Positions 1-10,500 of a stretch of DNA of 11,155 bases are shown here, piece after piece. Position numbers and translations under genes: made by a program. The notes beneath the pieces were generated by a model. The model was not told the DNA's origin. It searched no databases and was given only the letters and a program-made list of their open reading frames with translations. Location of the stretch: the NCBI GenBank assembly GCA_015039315.1, contig WIDE01000310.1, forward strand, positions 1-11,155, in the 5' to 3' direction. Position 1 is the stretch's first letter, and the number at the start of each line of letters is the position of its first letter. This DNA is from Clavulina sp. PMI_390 (lineage: Eukaryota; Basidiomycota; Agaricomycetes; Cantharellales; Hydnaceae).

Positions 1-312
1 ATTTTTCGTTTGTGGTCTCAGAGTTCATCGAGGTAGTTCTACAAAAGCCGAGAGGAAAGAAAAAAAGAAAGCTGTGGCGGATCGCTTGCTGGTCATCGGT
101 AGCGGCGGCAAGCGCCTGGTCCCCGACTGTGGTGCTTGAGCACGCTTTACCGAGGAGCTTTGCTCAGCATGATACCTTTACTGATGATTTCCGCAGTATA
201 TAAAAACGCTATAGAGTGCAATTAATGAGCGGAGATTCGATTCCAGCGAGTAGACTCCACGGTACAGCAGGTGGATCAGTAAGGATAGCGGAGACGTCAT
301 ATGCATAATTGA
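1..312. other. Left flank without a convincing gene
   Basis: A plus-strand frame is open from the window edge to 203 and contains a basic run (KPRGKKKRKL), so it might be the end of a gene, but nothing else supports it. A TATA-like sequence (TATATAAAAA) lies at 197-206 on the plus strand with no downstream plus-strand gene in view. The stretch may be host DNA next to the Helitron. Confidence 0.3.
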
Positions 313-333
313 CTAGAATTGTCTGTAATTACA
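313..333 (-). repeat. Candidate 3' terminus of the Helitron (palindrome, 7 nt, CTAG)
   Basis: Read on the minus strand, the palindrome TGTAATTACA (333-324) is followed by 7 nt, then CTAG (316-313), then T at 312. This fits the order hairpin, short spacer, CTRR and host T, and it lies just beyond the stop of the last minus-strand gene. The palindrome is AT-rich and would form only a weak stem, so this is a candidate rather than an identification. Confidence 0.3.
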
Positions 334-339
334 AGGAAT

Positions 340-1827
340 TTACTTGCGATCCGAACGACGAGCGCGTTTAGGCTTAGGGAGAGGAGGGGGAGACGGAGAC
401 GATGCCAAAGCTCGCATAACTTCATCTTCATCGCTTTGTGGAGCAGCGGAGGATGCTGCCTTTGACGGAGCCGTATCGGGCGTGCTGTTGCCAAAGTTGG
501 GTGCAACAATCTTGCCCTTAGATCTGGGATCCAAATGTGTTAACCGTGTTCACACTCTGAATGGCGGCAATAATACCAAACTTACCCGGTCGGCGAATCC
601 GAGGAGTCCATTGCGCGTCGTCGCTTCAGGCGATCAGACTTCGGGGTAGTGGGTAGACGGACCGGCGCACGAGCCTAATTCCGAGTCATCCGAAACAGAG
701 CAGAGCTATTGAGTGATACTCGACAAGAGGAGAGATATTGCAATGACATACAACATGATGATTCTCGCTTTGGGCGAGCGCAATCCACTCCTGGGGATGA
801 AGCACGATCTCCACGCTATTACCATCGGTTATCGCTTCAACTATGAAGTTAATCAAAAGAAGAGTTCCTCGGCAAAATGCCTCGCGCAACTGAGCTTCAT
901 TGTCGATTGAGTCCGAGAAGTTGCCACTGGCGTCCACGATATGGCAAGATGGCCGGGGAGTCTGATTCAGGGATTTCTTCTTGTGATCTTCAATTTGGGC
1001 TGGAATTGCCTCAAATGCAGCCAAGACGGTGGGGTGGGTTGCTTCAGGATCTCCGGCAACCGGAAAATAACTTGCTCGCGCCGGTTGCACCAGAAACAAG
1101 TACTCCCAGCTGTACATGTCGGTGGGTTCGATTCGGAGGTTATTCCAAGTCGACGAAGGAGATGAAGGCTCAGGGATATTGTTGAAAGCTGCAATGCTAA
1201 TCACGCATCGCTACAGTAGGTAATTTTAAAGCCCCGGCGATTCGAGGGTAATGGCATATACGATACCTTGTAGAAGTCACAGAGACTGATATCGGCTGAT
1301 GTAGTGAGATAAATCTTGCTCTTGAAGTCCAAGTTTCCGCCCCTGCTTGAGCGGACGACAATTAGCCGTGCATCATGCCCAATCAATTAGTAAGGGAGGA
1401 AAAACGCACAGTTTCACGAAGCTTCCAATGGTAAACGGCGCAGGTGCATTATTGGCCTTCAGATGGAGATTCCCCAAAGCGCTGGGGGCACCAGCCAGTA
1501 TCTGCTCCACTGTGGAAAATACAGCAAGGTGCTCATCTTCTCCGATATGATGCATGAGCTACCATTAGTGACCAATTAGTCATCTTCATTCTAAATGGTT
1601 CAAATAGACCTCACATATGAGTTTGTGTAACGTTTACCCTCTCGCATAAATGAGCGCGTAGTTTTCCAGTAAACAGAATCTGGTAGGCCAGGCACAGTTG
1701 TAAGAATACCGGAGATAGGGATTGTACCCTCGCCAAGAGCAGCAGAACGAGAATCTTGAAGCACAGACTCCACATGACCTTGAGGGACTGTGGCAGAAGT
1801 GGTGTAGGATGTGATCTTGTGAGCCAT
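340..1827 (-). CDS. Six-exon gene for an unrecognised 386-aa, probably nuclear protein
   Basis: I reconstruct exons 1827-1615, 1558-1410, 1342-1262, 1196-752, 674-586 and 523-340 (stop TAA), separated by introns of 56, 67, 65, 77 and 62 nt. Donors are GTGAGG, GTGCGT, GTATAT, GTATGT and GTAAGT; all acceptors end in AG. Every phase matches and the total is 1,161 nt, which chance is unlikely to give. The start ATG at 1827 has a good context (CACAATGGC), and a 5' UTR intron may precede it. Residues 1-296 look like a folded domain of unknown family. Residues 297-386 are rich in Ser and Pro, with basic clusters RLKRRR and KPKRARRSDRK that suggest nuclear import, and an acidic SDEDE patch. The gene lies 174 bp downstream of the RepHel stop on the same strand. 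It could be a Helitron accessory protein (for example one that binds DNA) or a captured host gene; I see no motif that decides. Confidence 0.7.
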
Positions 1828-2001
1828 TGTGGTGATAACGAGGAATGAGGGGTCATCATTGGGTCCATAGCCCTTTTTATCTTGACAGAGCACCGCGGAT
1901 GACGTGGAGATGATGGAAACTCACCGAGAGGAGATGGCTGTGTGGTGCATGGTAGTGCCGGGACGGCACACGAGACTGACGTTGAGAGAACAAGAAAAGA
2001 A
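1828..2001 (-). other. Intergenic spacer between RepHel and the 386-aa gene
   Basis: These 174 bp follow the RepHel stop and precede the ATG at 1827. A GTGAGT donor near 1923 and a CAAG acceptor near 1880 would give a 44-nt intron. The upstream ATG (MHHTAISS) does not join the main frame through it, so a 5' UTR intron is more likely than an extra coding exon. The spacer is short for a promoter plus a terminator. Confidence 0.35.
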
Positions 2002-2670
2002 TTATGAAACATCACGGATATATCCAACAATTGAAAGAGTTCGCGTATCTAGATGTGAAGCATCAATCAAATTGAACGGGCCCTCATATTGCAAACAACC
2101 CAAAGATTTTTGGCCGTCATAAACCCATGATGTGCCGTTCGGATCAAAGTATCGTGCCGTAAAGTGGCTAGACCCAAAGTAAATGCAAGAAAATAAACGA
2201 TATTGAGCAGTGCCAGGCGCAAGAGCCAAAGGAAATTCAAGAGCTAATGTTGGAGAAGTGGAATAGTTTGAAACCTCAATGTATAGAATTGGTGGTGCAA
2301 AGTGGGCAACCAGGCGGATATTGAACGATGATGTTGCGTGGCAGGTCTCACACATGTATGCCAAGCGCTGGTCGTATTGGCTGCGGACACGACCGGCCCC
2401 AGCAGCAAGTACCCAATCACTGAATGGGATAGGACTGCGAGTTTGTTCAGGCAGTGGGCACTGTGCAGGGTTGGTGAGGTCATAGAACGTGCGGGCCGAA
2501 GAATCATCGAGGAAAAAACCAAAGTGGCCACGTGGAGCAGAGTATTCCGCGGCACAGCTTGAACAAGAAATGATGGCCGAGACAGATGGCCGAATATTAT
2601 CCGTTATTTTGAGGACTAGAATGTACGGTGCTTGCGAGATTATATAACTCACAAATACCAAAGACTTGGG
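2002..2670 (-). CDS. C-terminal half of the RepHel USP-like cysteine protease domain (zinc ribbon and His box)
   Basis: This exon has no credible start codon and follows an in-frame stop at 2671-2673, so it must be entered by splicing. The best acceptors are TAG at 2616 or AAG at 2665. It encodes two CxxC pairs (codons 2565-2563/2556-2554 and 2352-2350/2343-2341) spaced like the zinc ribbon of ubiquitin-specific proteases. Further on come a His box, SSHFTARYF (His codon 2166-2164), and WVYDG (Asp codon 2118-2116), and the frame stops at 2002. In mushroom Helitron proteins these parts follow directly after the Cys box, which here lies at about 4823, on the same strand. The exon is therefore the missing half of that protease. 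The substrate is unknown; deubiquitination or processing of the transposon protein are guesses. Either a long intron joins the halves or the gene is broken. Confidence 0.75.
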   Translation of the reverse strand, partial: PKSLVFVSYIISQAPYILVLKITDNIRPSVSAIISCSSCAAEYSAPRGHFGFFLDDSSARTFYDLTNPAQCPLPEQTRSPIPFSDWVLAAGAGRVRSQYDQRLAYMCETCHATSSFNIRLVAHFAPPILYIEVSNYSTSPTLALEFPLALAPGTAQYRLFSCIYFGSSHFTARYFDPNGTSWVYDGQKSLGCLQYEGPFNLIDASHLDTRTLSIVGYIRDVS

Positions 2671-2729
2671 TCACTATTATTCGGATGTTTAGAGAGGTTT
2701 CAATATGATCATAAAGCGCGATCAAGAGC

Positions 2730-2958
2730 TCATGGGAAATGTGAAGAGTAAACGTCCAGGAGGGACGCTGATGATGAACCTACGAAGCCGCGTTGAAACT
2801 GCCTATAATCATGCCACGGTCCTTGCGGCTGTGAAGTGTAATTTGACCTACCAGAATGTTCCAGCATCATGTACGACTCGTGATGCACTGTCAAGTAGAT
2901 TGTGTGCGAGATAATCTAGATCATATCTCATTTGAGCTGGTGCCAGATGCGATTTTTG
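2730..2958 (-). CDS. Two putative terminal exons of an unrecognised gene inside the RepHel protease interval
   Basis: Exons 2958-2852 and 2802-2730 are joined by a 49-nt intron with donor GTAGGT and acceptor TAG. The phases agree and the joined frame ends with TGA at 2730-2732. The peptide includes MRYDLDYLAHNLLDSASRV and, after the junction, QFQRGFVGSSSASLLDVYSS, which reads like coding sequence rather than noise. The first exon may start at an acceptor at 2959 or at an ATG at 2931, which would make a 50-aa product. I do not recognise the protein. It lies on the same strand as RepHel and inside the gap that splits its protease, so it could be a nested or captured gene, or part of a complex RepHel transcript. 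Confidence 0.35.
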
Positions 2959-3391
2959 CTAAGGAGCCTTTCCGTTCAAATGATTTATCTATTTTCCTCG
3001 ATGATATTTTTCTCATGCTTGAACTACGCTTGTAGCGGAGCCGGCGGTATTGGTGGAAGCAAGCCTCAGTGTTTAGCCGTATTCTACGACATTCACTCTG
3101 GATCTTCATTCAGCCGGAACGATTTTTTGGGAAAGGCTCATGTGATGGGATCGAAGATGAAAGGAAAAAGTAAAGGACGTTCAAGACCATGCTGTGGACC
3201 GAGAAGATATAGTGTCAAGGGTGGCGCAGTGCAGTAAATTCGTTAGAGATTTGACTGAGGTAATTAGATCTATATTACAAGAATTCGTGATTCGTATAAT
3301 TCGGAAAACTGCACTTTGATAGATTATGAGGAATGATGGAATAACATGTTGCGCGAGTATGATGCATGATGCACTTCACAAATTCACTGCA

Positions 3392-3589
3392 TCACCGAGA
3401 AGAGCAGAGCTCTGGCGAAAAACGGACAAAGCCGCAACACGCAATTAGCTTAGAATTTAAATCTGGCTGCAAGGAATTTGACTGTATGATGGAGATGTTA
3501 TTGAACGATGACTCAAGCTGTTCAGCTTGATTGAAAGACCTGAGCGTCAAACTCGTCTCTGAAGCATACCAAGCTGGCGATCGTGATGA
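3392..3589 (-). CDS. Possible internal exon of the nested minus-strand gene
   Basis: A frame of 65 codons without a stop runs from 3589 to 3395 and ends in TGA at 3392-3394. A GT (GTGATG) at 3395 could be its donor and CAG at 3585-3569 its acceptor. The peptide has a helix-like part, FNQAEQLESSFNNI, and a segment SKLIACCGFVRFSPELCSS. No start codon precedes it. An open frame of this length can arise by chance, so the support is weak. If real it would lie upstream of the exons at 2730-2958. Confidence 0.22.
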   Translation of the reverse strand, partial: SSRSPAWYASETSLTLRSFNQAEQLESSFNNISIIQSNSLQPDLNSKLIACCGFVRFSPELCSSR

Positions 3590-4501
3590 TTACGATATTA
3601 AGTCACATCAGATATCATTTATTTCGCGATTTATGCAATATTCAAGCGAGAAGACGTTGGGGCAGGGCCAAAAATGAAGAGCGGACAATTGGGGAACGGG
3701 TGTGGAAGGTGTCAAGTCCAAAGAAGGATTGATGTGGTCAAGTTCAAATTACGAAGATGTTTGATATCCATGATGCAGATGATGTTATTGAAGCGAATCT
3801 CGATTAATGATGTATGTCTACATGAGGGTACATAGTGCCTAGGTATCCTAGAGAGCCGGCTGGACAATCATGTGGAGTGTTCCATTAGGGAATATTGACG
3901 AAATGTTCGTTTATACATTCCAAGCAAGTAAAAAACACCTCCTAGAAAGATTATAGCTCAGAAATCGCGAGAAAATCAGCCAAGCCAATCATAGATGGTA
4001 TTCAAACCTTGGTACTGCAGCTATCTCCAGGTCATCCTATTAGAAAAATGTAGCATCTGGGGTGATTGCGGAATAAGTAGCTTGATCGATCAGGCCGATA
4101 TGTTATTGAGAGGAAGGAGAGTAGAAGTAGGATTCAATGAGGTAGAGTGGAAGCAATTGTTGTGTCATGAGCGCGGCACCAAACGTGAGTCGCCGATGAA
4201 CGGCAAAGGCAGCCGCGGCACTCACAGGATTAGCTTGGCGTCCCATCATATACGCGAGCCATCTAGTAGAGTGTGCGGATATAAGAGAACGATAAACATA
4301 CTTTTGAACGCGGCAATCACTGGGCTCACCTCCAGGTATCCCGAGGGCGGCGGATGCGGCCCACACGGCTAAGAAATGGCCTCAGCATAATAAAAAGCTA
4401 ACTTGGCGTCAAAATATCGGGCAGATAGCATTGAACGAACGCAGGATGGTGGAAGGAGGATAGGGAGAACCAAGTGCGGAACGTGACAGTAACAGGCGGA
4501 C

Positions 4502-7500
4502 TCATGTAGCGGGCGCGGCCACTATGCGCGAGCCAATCATCTTCCGGTCGTTCTTCCCGCTCTTATATTGTCTAACAACATCGCTGACTGCAGCAAAGGA
4601 TGCTCCCATTGGGAAAGCAGCTGGGGAGAATTGGTGCAGACGCTGGCGTACTGGGTTTCTCCATAGGTTCTCCAAGGAGAGTGAGTCTACAGGAAGCGGT
4701 ATGTGGCTCATCAGTTCCGCTAGAGCCGCATGAGCAGGACTCAATGAGATGAAGTCAGATCGAGTGTGTTGTTGTGAATGGACCAGAGCATAAAATAGTG
4801 GAGTTAGCGCCGAGTCGTATGCGCATGACCAGTTGATATTATCCCATCGAGATCCAGGTAAGATGCGAGATGCCTAAAGCGGGTAAAGTTCAAAAATAGT
4901 GTTGGCCTTGTGACAATAACGGCCCAACCGTCACTCACTGTTGCAACATGCTCAGCCTCGCTCCTTGTCTTCGGCTTCTTGGACACATCATTTGCGGTGG
5001 TGTCATCTCGTTTTCGCTTCTGTCTAGGTTCTGGAGCGTCATCAATCTCAAGGCTTGGGAGCTTGATGTTGGTACCATAACCAGCTTGAGCTTCTGGGTC
5101 TGGGACGTCCATCACTATTCCTTTGAAGTCTGAATTGTGAATGACCATGGTATTATGGGCAAGTGCATGAATACGCTCCATTTCCTTTCTCAGAGCAAAT
5201 GATGGAGTGTGATTGAGCTGAGCAAGATTAAGAATTTCCCGTGTGATCACTAGTCCATTTCGGGTGCGAGCGCGTGATGCTGCAACATAAGGACCGTTTC
5301 CTCCTGTTGTAAGATCAGTCGCAACATGCTTCAGTGTCTTCCCCTGTGCAGAGTGACCAGTAACAGCAAACGCCAGCTGTAGGGGAAGCTGTGTACGGCT
5401 AGCTGTGACAATTCTTCGTATTCCGTCAGAACCAGTGATAGTTTGCTGCACTCTCTTCGTGATTGGGAAGATAGGGAAGTACCCCTGTGGCAGTCCGCTA
5501 AGTTTGACATTGCTCCCAGGGAACTCAACAATCGCAACAACTGCTGACATCTCGGTGTCGTAAAGGGGCTCTGTCCGAATGTCTCGCAAGATGCCCTGAA
5601 GTCCATTTGTTATGCCGAGCTCTTGGATATTGCGGTGCCCTCGGAGTATGACAGGCGCTCCATTATATAAGTCCAGCGATGATAGTAGATGCTCATCAAG
5701 AGAATCGTCCATAAAGCACTTGAAATGAAGATCTTTGGGAACCACTGCACCATTTCGTTTATGCACAGCCGAGCACTTGACTAGTGGCACTGATTTGGAG
5801 CATACAGCATGTGCTTTATCCCGATTGAGAGCAAGCCGTTCCTTGTTCCTATCAACAATGGCTACAATATGATCACGGGCATCGCGCTGGATATCTCCCA
5901 AATCCACACCATTTGTATGGAATTCTGATTTCACAAGTCTCGTATTGAACAGCTCTAGGTCATCGAGAGTGCAGACACCCTTCCTGAGATTGAGGACAGC
6001 AAGGGCAAATTCTGGGTCATCCTTCATGCGTTGCTGCTCGGAAAATTGCACAACTGTATCAATTTGCTTCCAGGCGATACGTCCAAAACGAGCCAGAGCT
6101 TCGCGATGGGAAGCGCCTTTACTACTGCTTGTAATTGGGACATAAAGCTGACGGGATAAAACAGGTGGGTGCTGATAGAAGTCTCCGCTGAATATGATAT
6201 TGACACCACCAAACCACTCGTTAGAATTCTCTTCTCGTGCGTAGCGAAGTGCAGCATCCAGCTCAGCCAAGAGCTCGGCGCTGACCATGGAAACTTCATC
6301 AATGACAACAAATAACACATTATGCCACTCCTTGCGTAATTCCTCTCGCTTTTTCAGGGATAGATGGTATGCAAGCTCCTTATCTTTTCGATCGGCAGTG
6401 TTTCCATTACGGTTCCTGACCGATATCCCCAATCCTCTATGAATTGTCTGCCCATCTAGAAGTGCTGCAGCTCCTCCTGTCGGCGCGAGGAATCGAATGC
6501 GATGCGCACATCCATACCTCGACATCAGGCTTTGGAGCGCTCGCAACACATGAGTCTTTCCCGTGCCGCCAGGGCCCTCCATGAACATTCGCAGTGGTTT
6601 GACCTGGTTATCAGTGTCACTTTTCTGTAGCATAATCTTCTGAAACTGAGATGCCATGATACAGAACGCGAGATTTTGCTTCTCGTTTAGGGCCCATTCT
6701 TTGGAAATCTCATCAACCAATGATTCGAATGAAATTGAGGAGCTGGCATGATCATTCTCTCTAAGACTAGTGGTAAGCGGCGGAACTTGGGCGTCAAGGT
6801 CTTTTGGCACTACATGAGTCTCATCAAATAAAGCTGTCTGCGGAGCTTGATGGTCTTCCTGCTTGGAGGGATCTAACGCCGAGTGCCGGATTCTGGCCAA
6901 GCTTTTCTGCTGCTCCTCAATCTGATGCTTCCAAATCCGTGCTTGCAGCGGCACATCATTGAGGTGGCTGATCGGTGCATCATCATGTTTTGTAAGTTGA
7001 GGTTTGAAGGCGTGCCATCCACCTTGGCGAAGAGCATACTGGATTTGGAGAGTTTCTACCTCATCAGAGGATTTCCACCTATGTGGATCTCCGGCATCAT
7101 ATGCATCCAGATTATCCAAAAAGTCCGGGGGCAAATCGTCCGCCATACGATCTGAAGCTGCATTGCGCTGCTTTTCCATCGAGCTAGAGCTATGATCACG
7201 CTTCCTGAGTCTCTCAGCTTCCCGCTCATCTTCACATTCATGTATTGCGTCCCAGTTTTTCATGATGCGGCGTGCATGGTTTTGAAAAGGAAACGTGTCA
7301 AAGAAGTTCTCCAAGTTGCTCTCATTGAGGGAGAGTGGCTCTGAGATACTGAATGGCGCAAAATGAGTCAACATGAAAGTATAATACAGCATCGGGTTTG
7401 CTTCTCTTCGTGGGATTGAGCAGCCAATCACACGGGGTACAACCTCGTGCTGTGGCCGCTCGTCTGACGGCTTAGCAAATTCAATCAGGAAGTGGCTCTC

Positions 7501-10500
7501 CGCTTCTCGGTGAGGATGAATGAGTTTGTACCGTTTATAGCGACCCTCAGATTTGAATCGGCTTCCACTGACCTTGCGAAAGCAACGGACAAAATCGTAG
7601 AAAGAAACATCTCCGAGTCGCGGGTCTCGACAGCAGTAATCATCAATCTGATTCGCTGTGTATAGGCAGCCCTGATCATCTGTATATAGCTTGAGCCACT
7701 CCGGTTCATTCTCCTCATCTTGCTCCATCGATAGAGTATTTTCCTCTTCGTCCACAAGCGGAGATAGCATTGACCTAACACGGCGAACTGCTAATCCAGA
7801 AAGCATTGGAACGGACTCGTGCGAGCTCATCCCATCACCCTTCTGGCGAATGTAGCGCACAGCCTGCTGAGCATGAATCTCTTGATTTTTGAGCAAAGTT
7901 GAGATACACCGATGGAGTAGACGTTTAGCACGATCAGCGGGAGAATCATTGGAATCAGCTGGCAGAGTGGAGACAGCTTTAGAGAAAAGTGTTAATATCT
8001 GATAGATTTTCTCGTCATTCTTCGTAATATAATCAGAGATATAGAACATGGCAGCTTTTGCGCTTTTTCCTGAGAGAATGCATTTGATGTCATGATTATG
8101 TCGGCAGAAAACCAACAGCCAAGGATTGAAATAATTGCATGTCGGATCAATACATTTAAGATGAATGGAGTTTTTAGCTTCATCAAACCAAGACTCCTCT
8201 ACCACTTCGTGCGGAAATAAGAAGCGACATTCAGAATGGCCATAATCATAGCAAACTGGGCGGCACTGATGACGTTGTAGGTTCTCACCAAGTTTTTTGA
8301 TCTCATCTGAAAATTCAGCTGGAAAGTCAGGATTCTCCGGATCAGGCGGACGCTCGGTTCGAGGATTCCAGTCTCTAGGAGGGTCTGGGACATCAACAGA
8401 GGGGAGGTGATGATGTATTATATCCTCAAAGAAACGGAAGAAACGGTCTCTCCAGACGCCATCAGTCTTCATCTTTTCATGTACTTCAGAGGGATTGAGC
8501 GCGCCATCAAGCCATATAAGGAAATGACCATGTAATTGACCTCTCTTAGTATATTCTGCAGTTCCATAGAATGCACGCAAGCGGCCTAAAATACCACCTT
8601 GTTTCTTGGAGCAGTGCTTATTATGATCCCAGCCTAGGAGGTGCTCAAAGCATGAATTGATCGAGAAGTCAAAAAAGTCGGCAGCAGCAGCAGGATCTGA
8701 GGCAAGTCTGATAGCTCGATCACTAGAGCTTGCAAGGTCCGGAAAGCGCTTTGTTAGATCAACAGCATCATCCCCCCACATGACCTGATAGATAGGACTA
8801 TGGGTAGCACTTGGGTTGAGCGTTAGATATATGACAGGGAGCCCAAAGTACCCCATGTAAGCGCGAATGTCGTTCCGGATCTTCAGTTTGTCAAGTTTCG
8901 AGCCTGGAAGATGTGTTGTGATTGCATTCACTTCTTCAAGGAGCTTGAGGACTTTCTTCTGACTTTCAGGGAGCTCAGTAACTTTACGCTCTGCCTCCAG
9001 GTGCTTAGCCACGGAGTTAAGCATTTCAGGTGTGATTGAGGTCAGAGTTTCCGCAACCTTGTCAAACGATGATTTCCGGACAGAGAGAGAGGTGTGGAAA
9101 TGAGCGGTGTGACGTTGATGAATATTCAGCAGGACAAAGACAAATGATCGATGGCGCCGAAATATAGGATCGGCAAGGTCAAGGAAATGCTCAGTTTGTG
9201 CTCGAAGTGAGATTTGGATGAAGCGATTAGGGTCGTTAAACCCTCCGGCACCAAACGGGAACAAGCTCGGGAACATTCCAGGGATGAGGAGCGGATTATT
9301 ATAGTCTGAAATGGGTCGTGAGCCACGATGAATGGCAACATCTGGAAGAGAGTCTTTGAGCGGCATCTTCACGTTTCGTAGCGCAGAGCCCAGCACTGTC
9401 CGCGCGGGGATATTCGAATTATTTGCATCGTATGAACCATTGCTCTCAAGAAAAATTTGTGGATCATCAGCGGAGTCTCCAGAACCGGCAGCATACAGCT
9501 CCACAGCAGGATGACGCTCAACTCCTGCTGATTCTTCATCGAAAATCTTGGAGGCATCTTGAGTGATGTTATAGATTACATGGTCTTCGAATTCAGGAAT
9601 CATACCATCACCATTGTAAAGATCTAGGATATTCTCATTTATCTCAACATCGGCATAAGCGACGTTATTTGAGCAAAGCCATCTGAGGAATTCGATGACA
9701 AGCGGCTTCCAAATACGAAATATCTTCTTAAGTGCAGCCTGGGGGATGTCACGATTTGGTCCCGTGAAGATGACACTCAGGCAATCCTCAAGATCAGAAG
9801 GTGCGCGAGGCAGCACCTTGGCAGTTGAGAGGATATCTTGCTCAAAAGCGCACGTGTTTCCGTGGAGTACATAGGGGTGCTTAGGATCGTTTACATGATG
9901 CAATCTTGTAACAAAAGCAGTCGATCGATATTTCGCGCAAACCTGCTCTTCAATCCAAGTCAGGTCACGGAAGCGTTCCGGAAGATAGCCGCGATAAAGA
10001 GAGTTCTTGAGGGAGTGTTTGGGTATTCGAGAGCGGGTAGTTGATGCTAGACTAGAGTGGCATTGATCACAAATTGTTAGAGTAATCCCTTTGTCGTGAT
10101 TTGAGACACCAAGTCGTGAGAGCATTAAGTTGTCAAGCAAAGGGTGTCCAAACACAAATTCATCTGTTCCAGCGCATTTGGACCGTATGTAGTCGTTTGT
10201 CAAGCGAAGGTCATCAAGATTCAAAGGTAGTTGAGTAGCATTATGGGCGACAAGAACTGAGTGATGAAGAGCATGTTGACGCCGACGAGCACAAACTGCA
10301 CATGTGGGTCCGGGCGACCAATTTGTAGCTGCTCGATAGTCCTTAGCACACTTCACCTTTGTGGATTCAGGAACAAGTTGAGGCCATTCCTTAGTGTGAA
10401 CATTGGTGACTCGTCGTGAATAACTCTCAGGGGGTGCGGCAATTGTCATGAACTCAACAGAAAATTCAGATTCAAAAACCTTGAGGATGGATGCAAGATT

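Larger units (their letters stand above)
2674..4501. other. 1.8-kb interval separating the two protease halves
   Basis: This stretch holds no long reading frame on either strand. No paired terminal inverted repeats or long terminal repeats were seen at its edges. Minus-strand parts look exon-like (2730-2958, possibly 3392-3589 and short pieces near 4220-4440 flanked by GTGAGC and GTGAGT donors). Much of 3600-4080 is AT-rich and full of stops. It may be a giant intron, an insertion or captured host DNA. Confidence 0.5.

Noticed and set aside
197..206. TATATAAAAA as a promoter
   Set aside because: It is a good TATA sequence, but no plus-strand gene follows it in the window, so I do not list it as a promoter.
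1611..2030. Minus-strand frame of 139 codons over the RepHel end and the start of the next gene
   Set aside because: It overlaps the phase-consistent exon 1615-1827 in another frame and is a shadow.
4103..4366. Minus-strand frame with a hydrophobic start and a part resembling sugar-transporter motifs (RWL...GR)
   Set aside because: The likeness is a few residues only, likely splice donors cut the frame, and no neighbouring exon supports a transporter.
3995..4372. Plus-strand frame of 125 codons
   Set aside because: The composition is not coding-like, no motif is seen, and the opposite strand carries GTGAGC/GTGAGT donor sites and exon-like pieces.
2674..4501. Search of the interval edges for LTRs or terminal inverted repeats
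   Set aside because: No TG...CA ends, no matching terminal repeats and no reverse transcriptase or transposase frame were seen.
4246..4543. Similar short sequences around CGCGAGCC near 4252 and 4528
   Set aside because: The likeness is short and imperfect and does not extend; no duplication boundary is visible.
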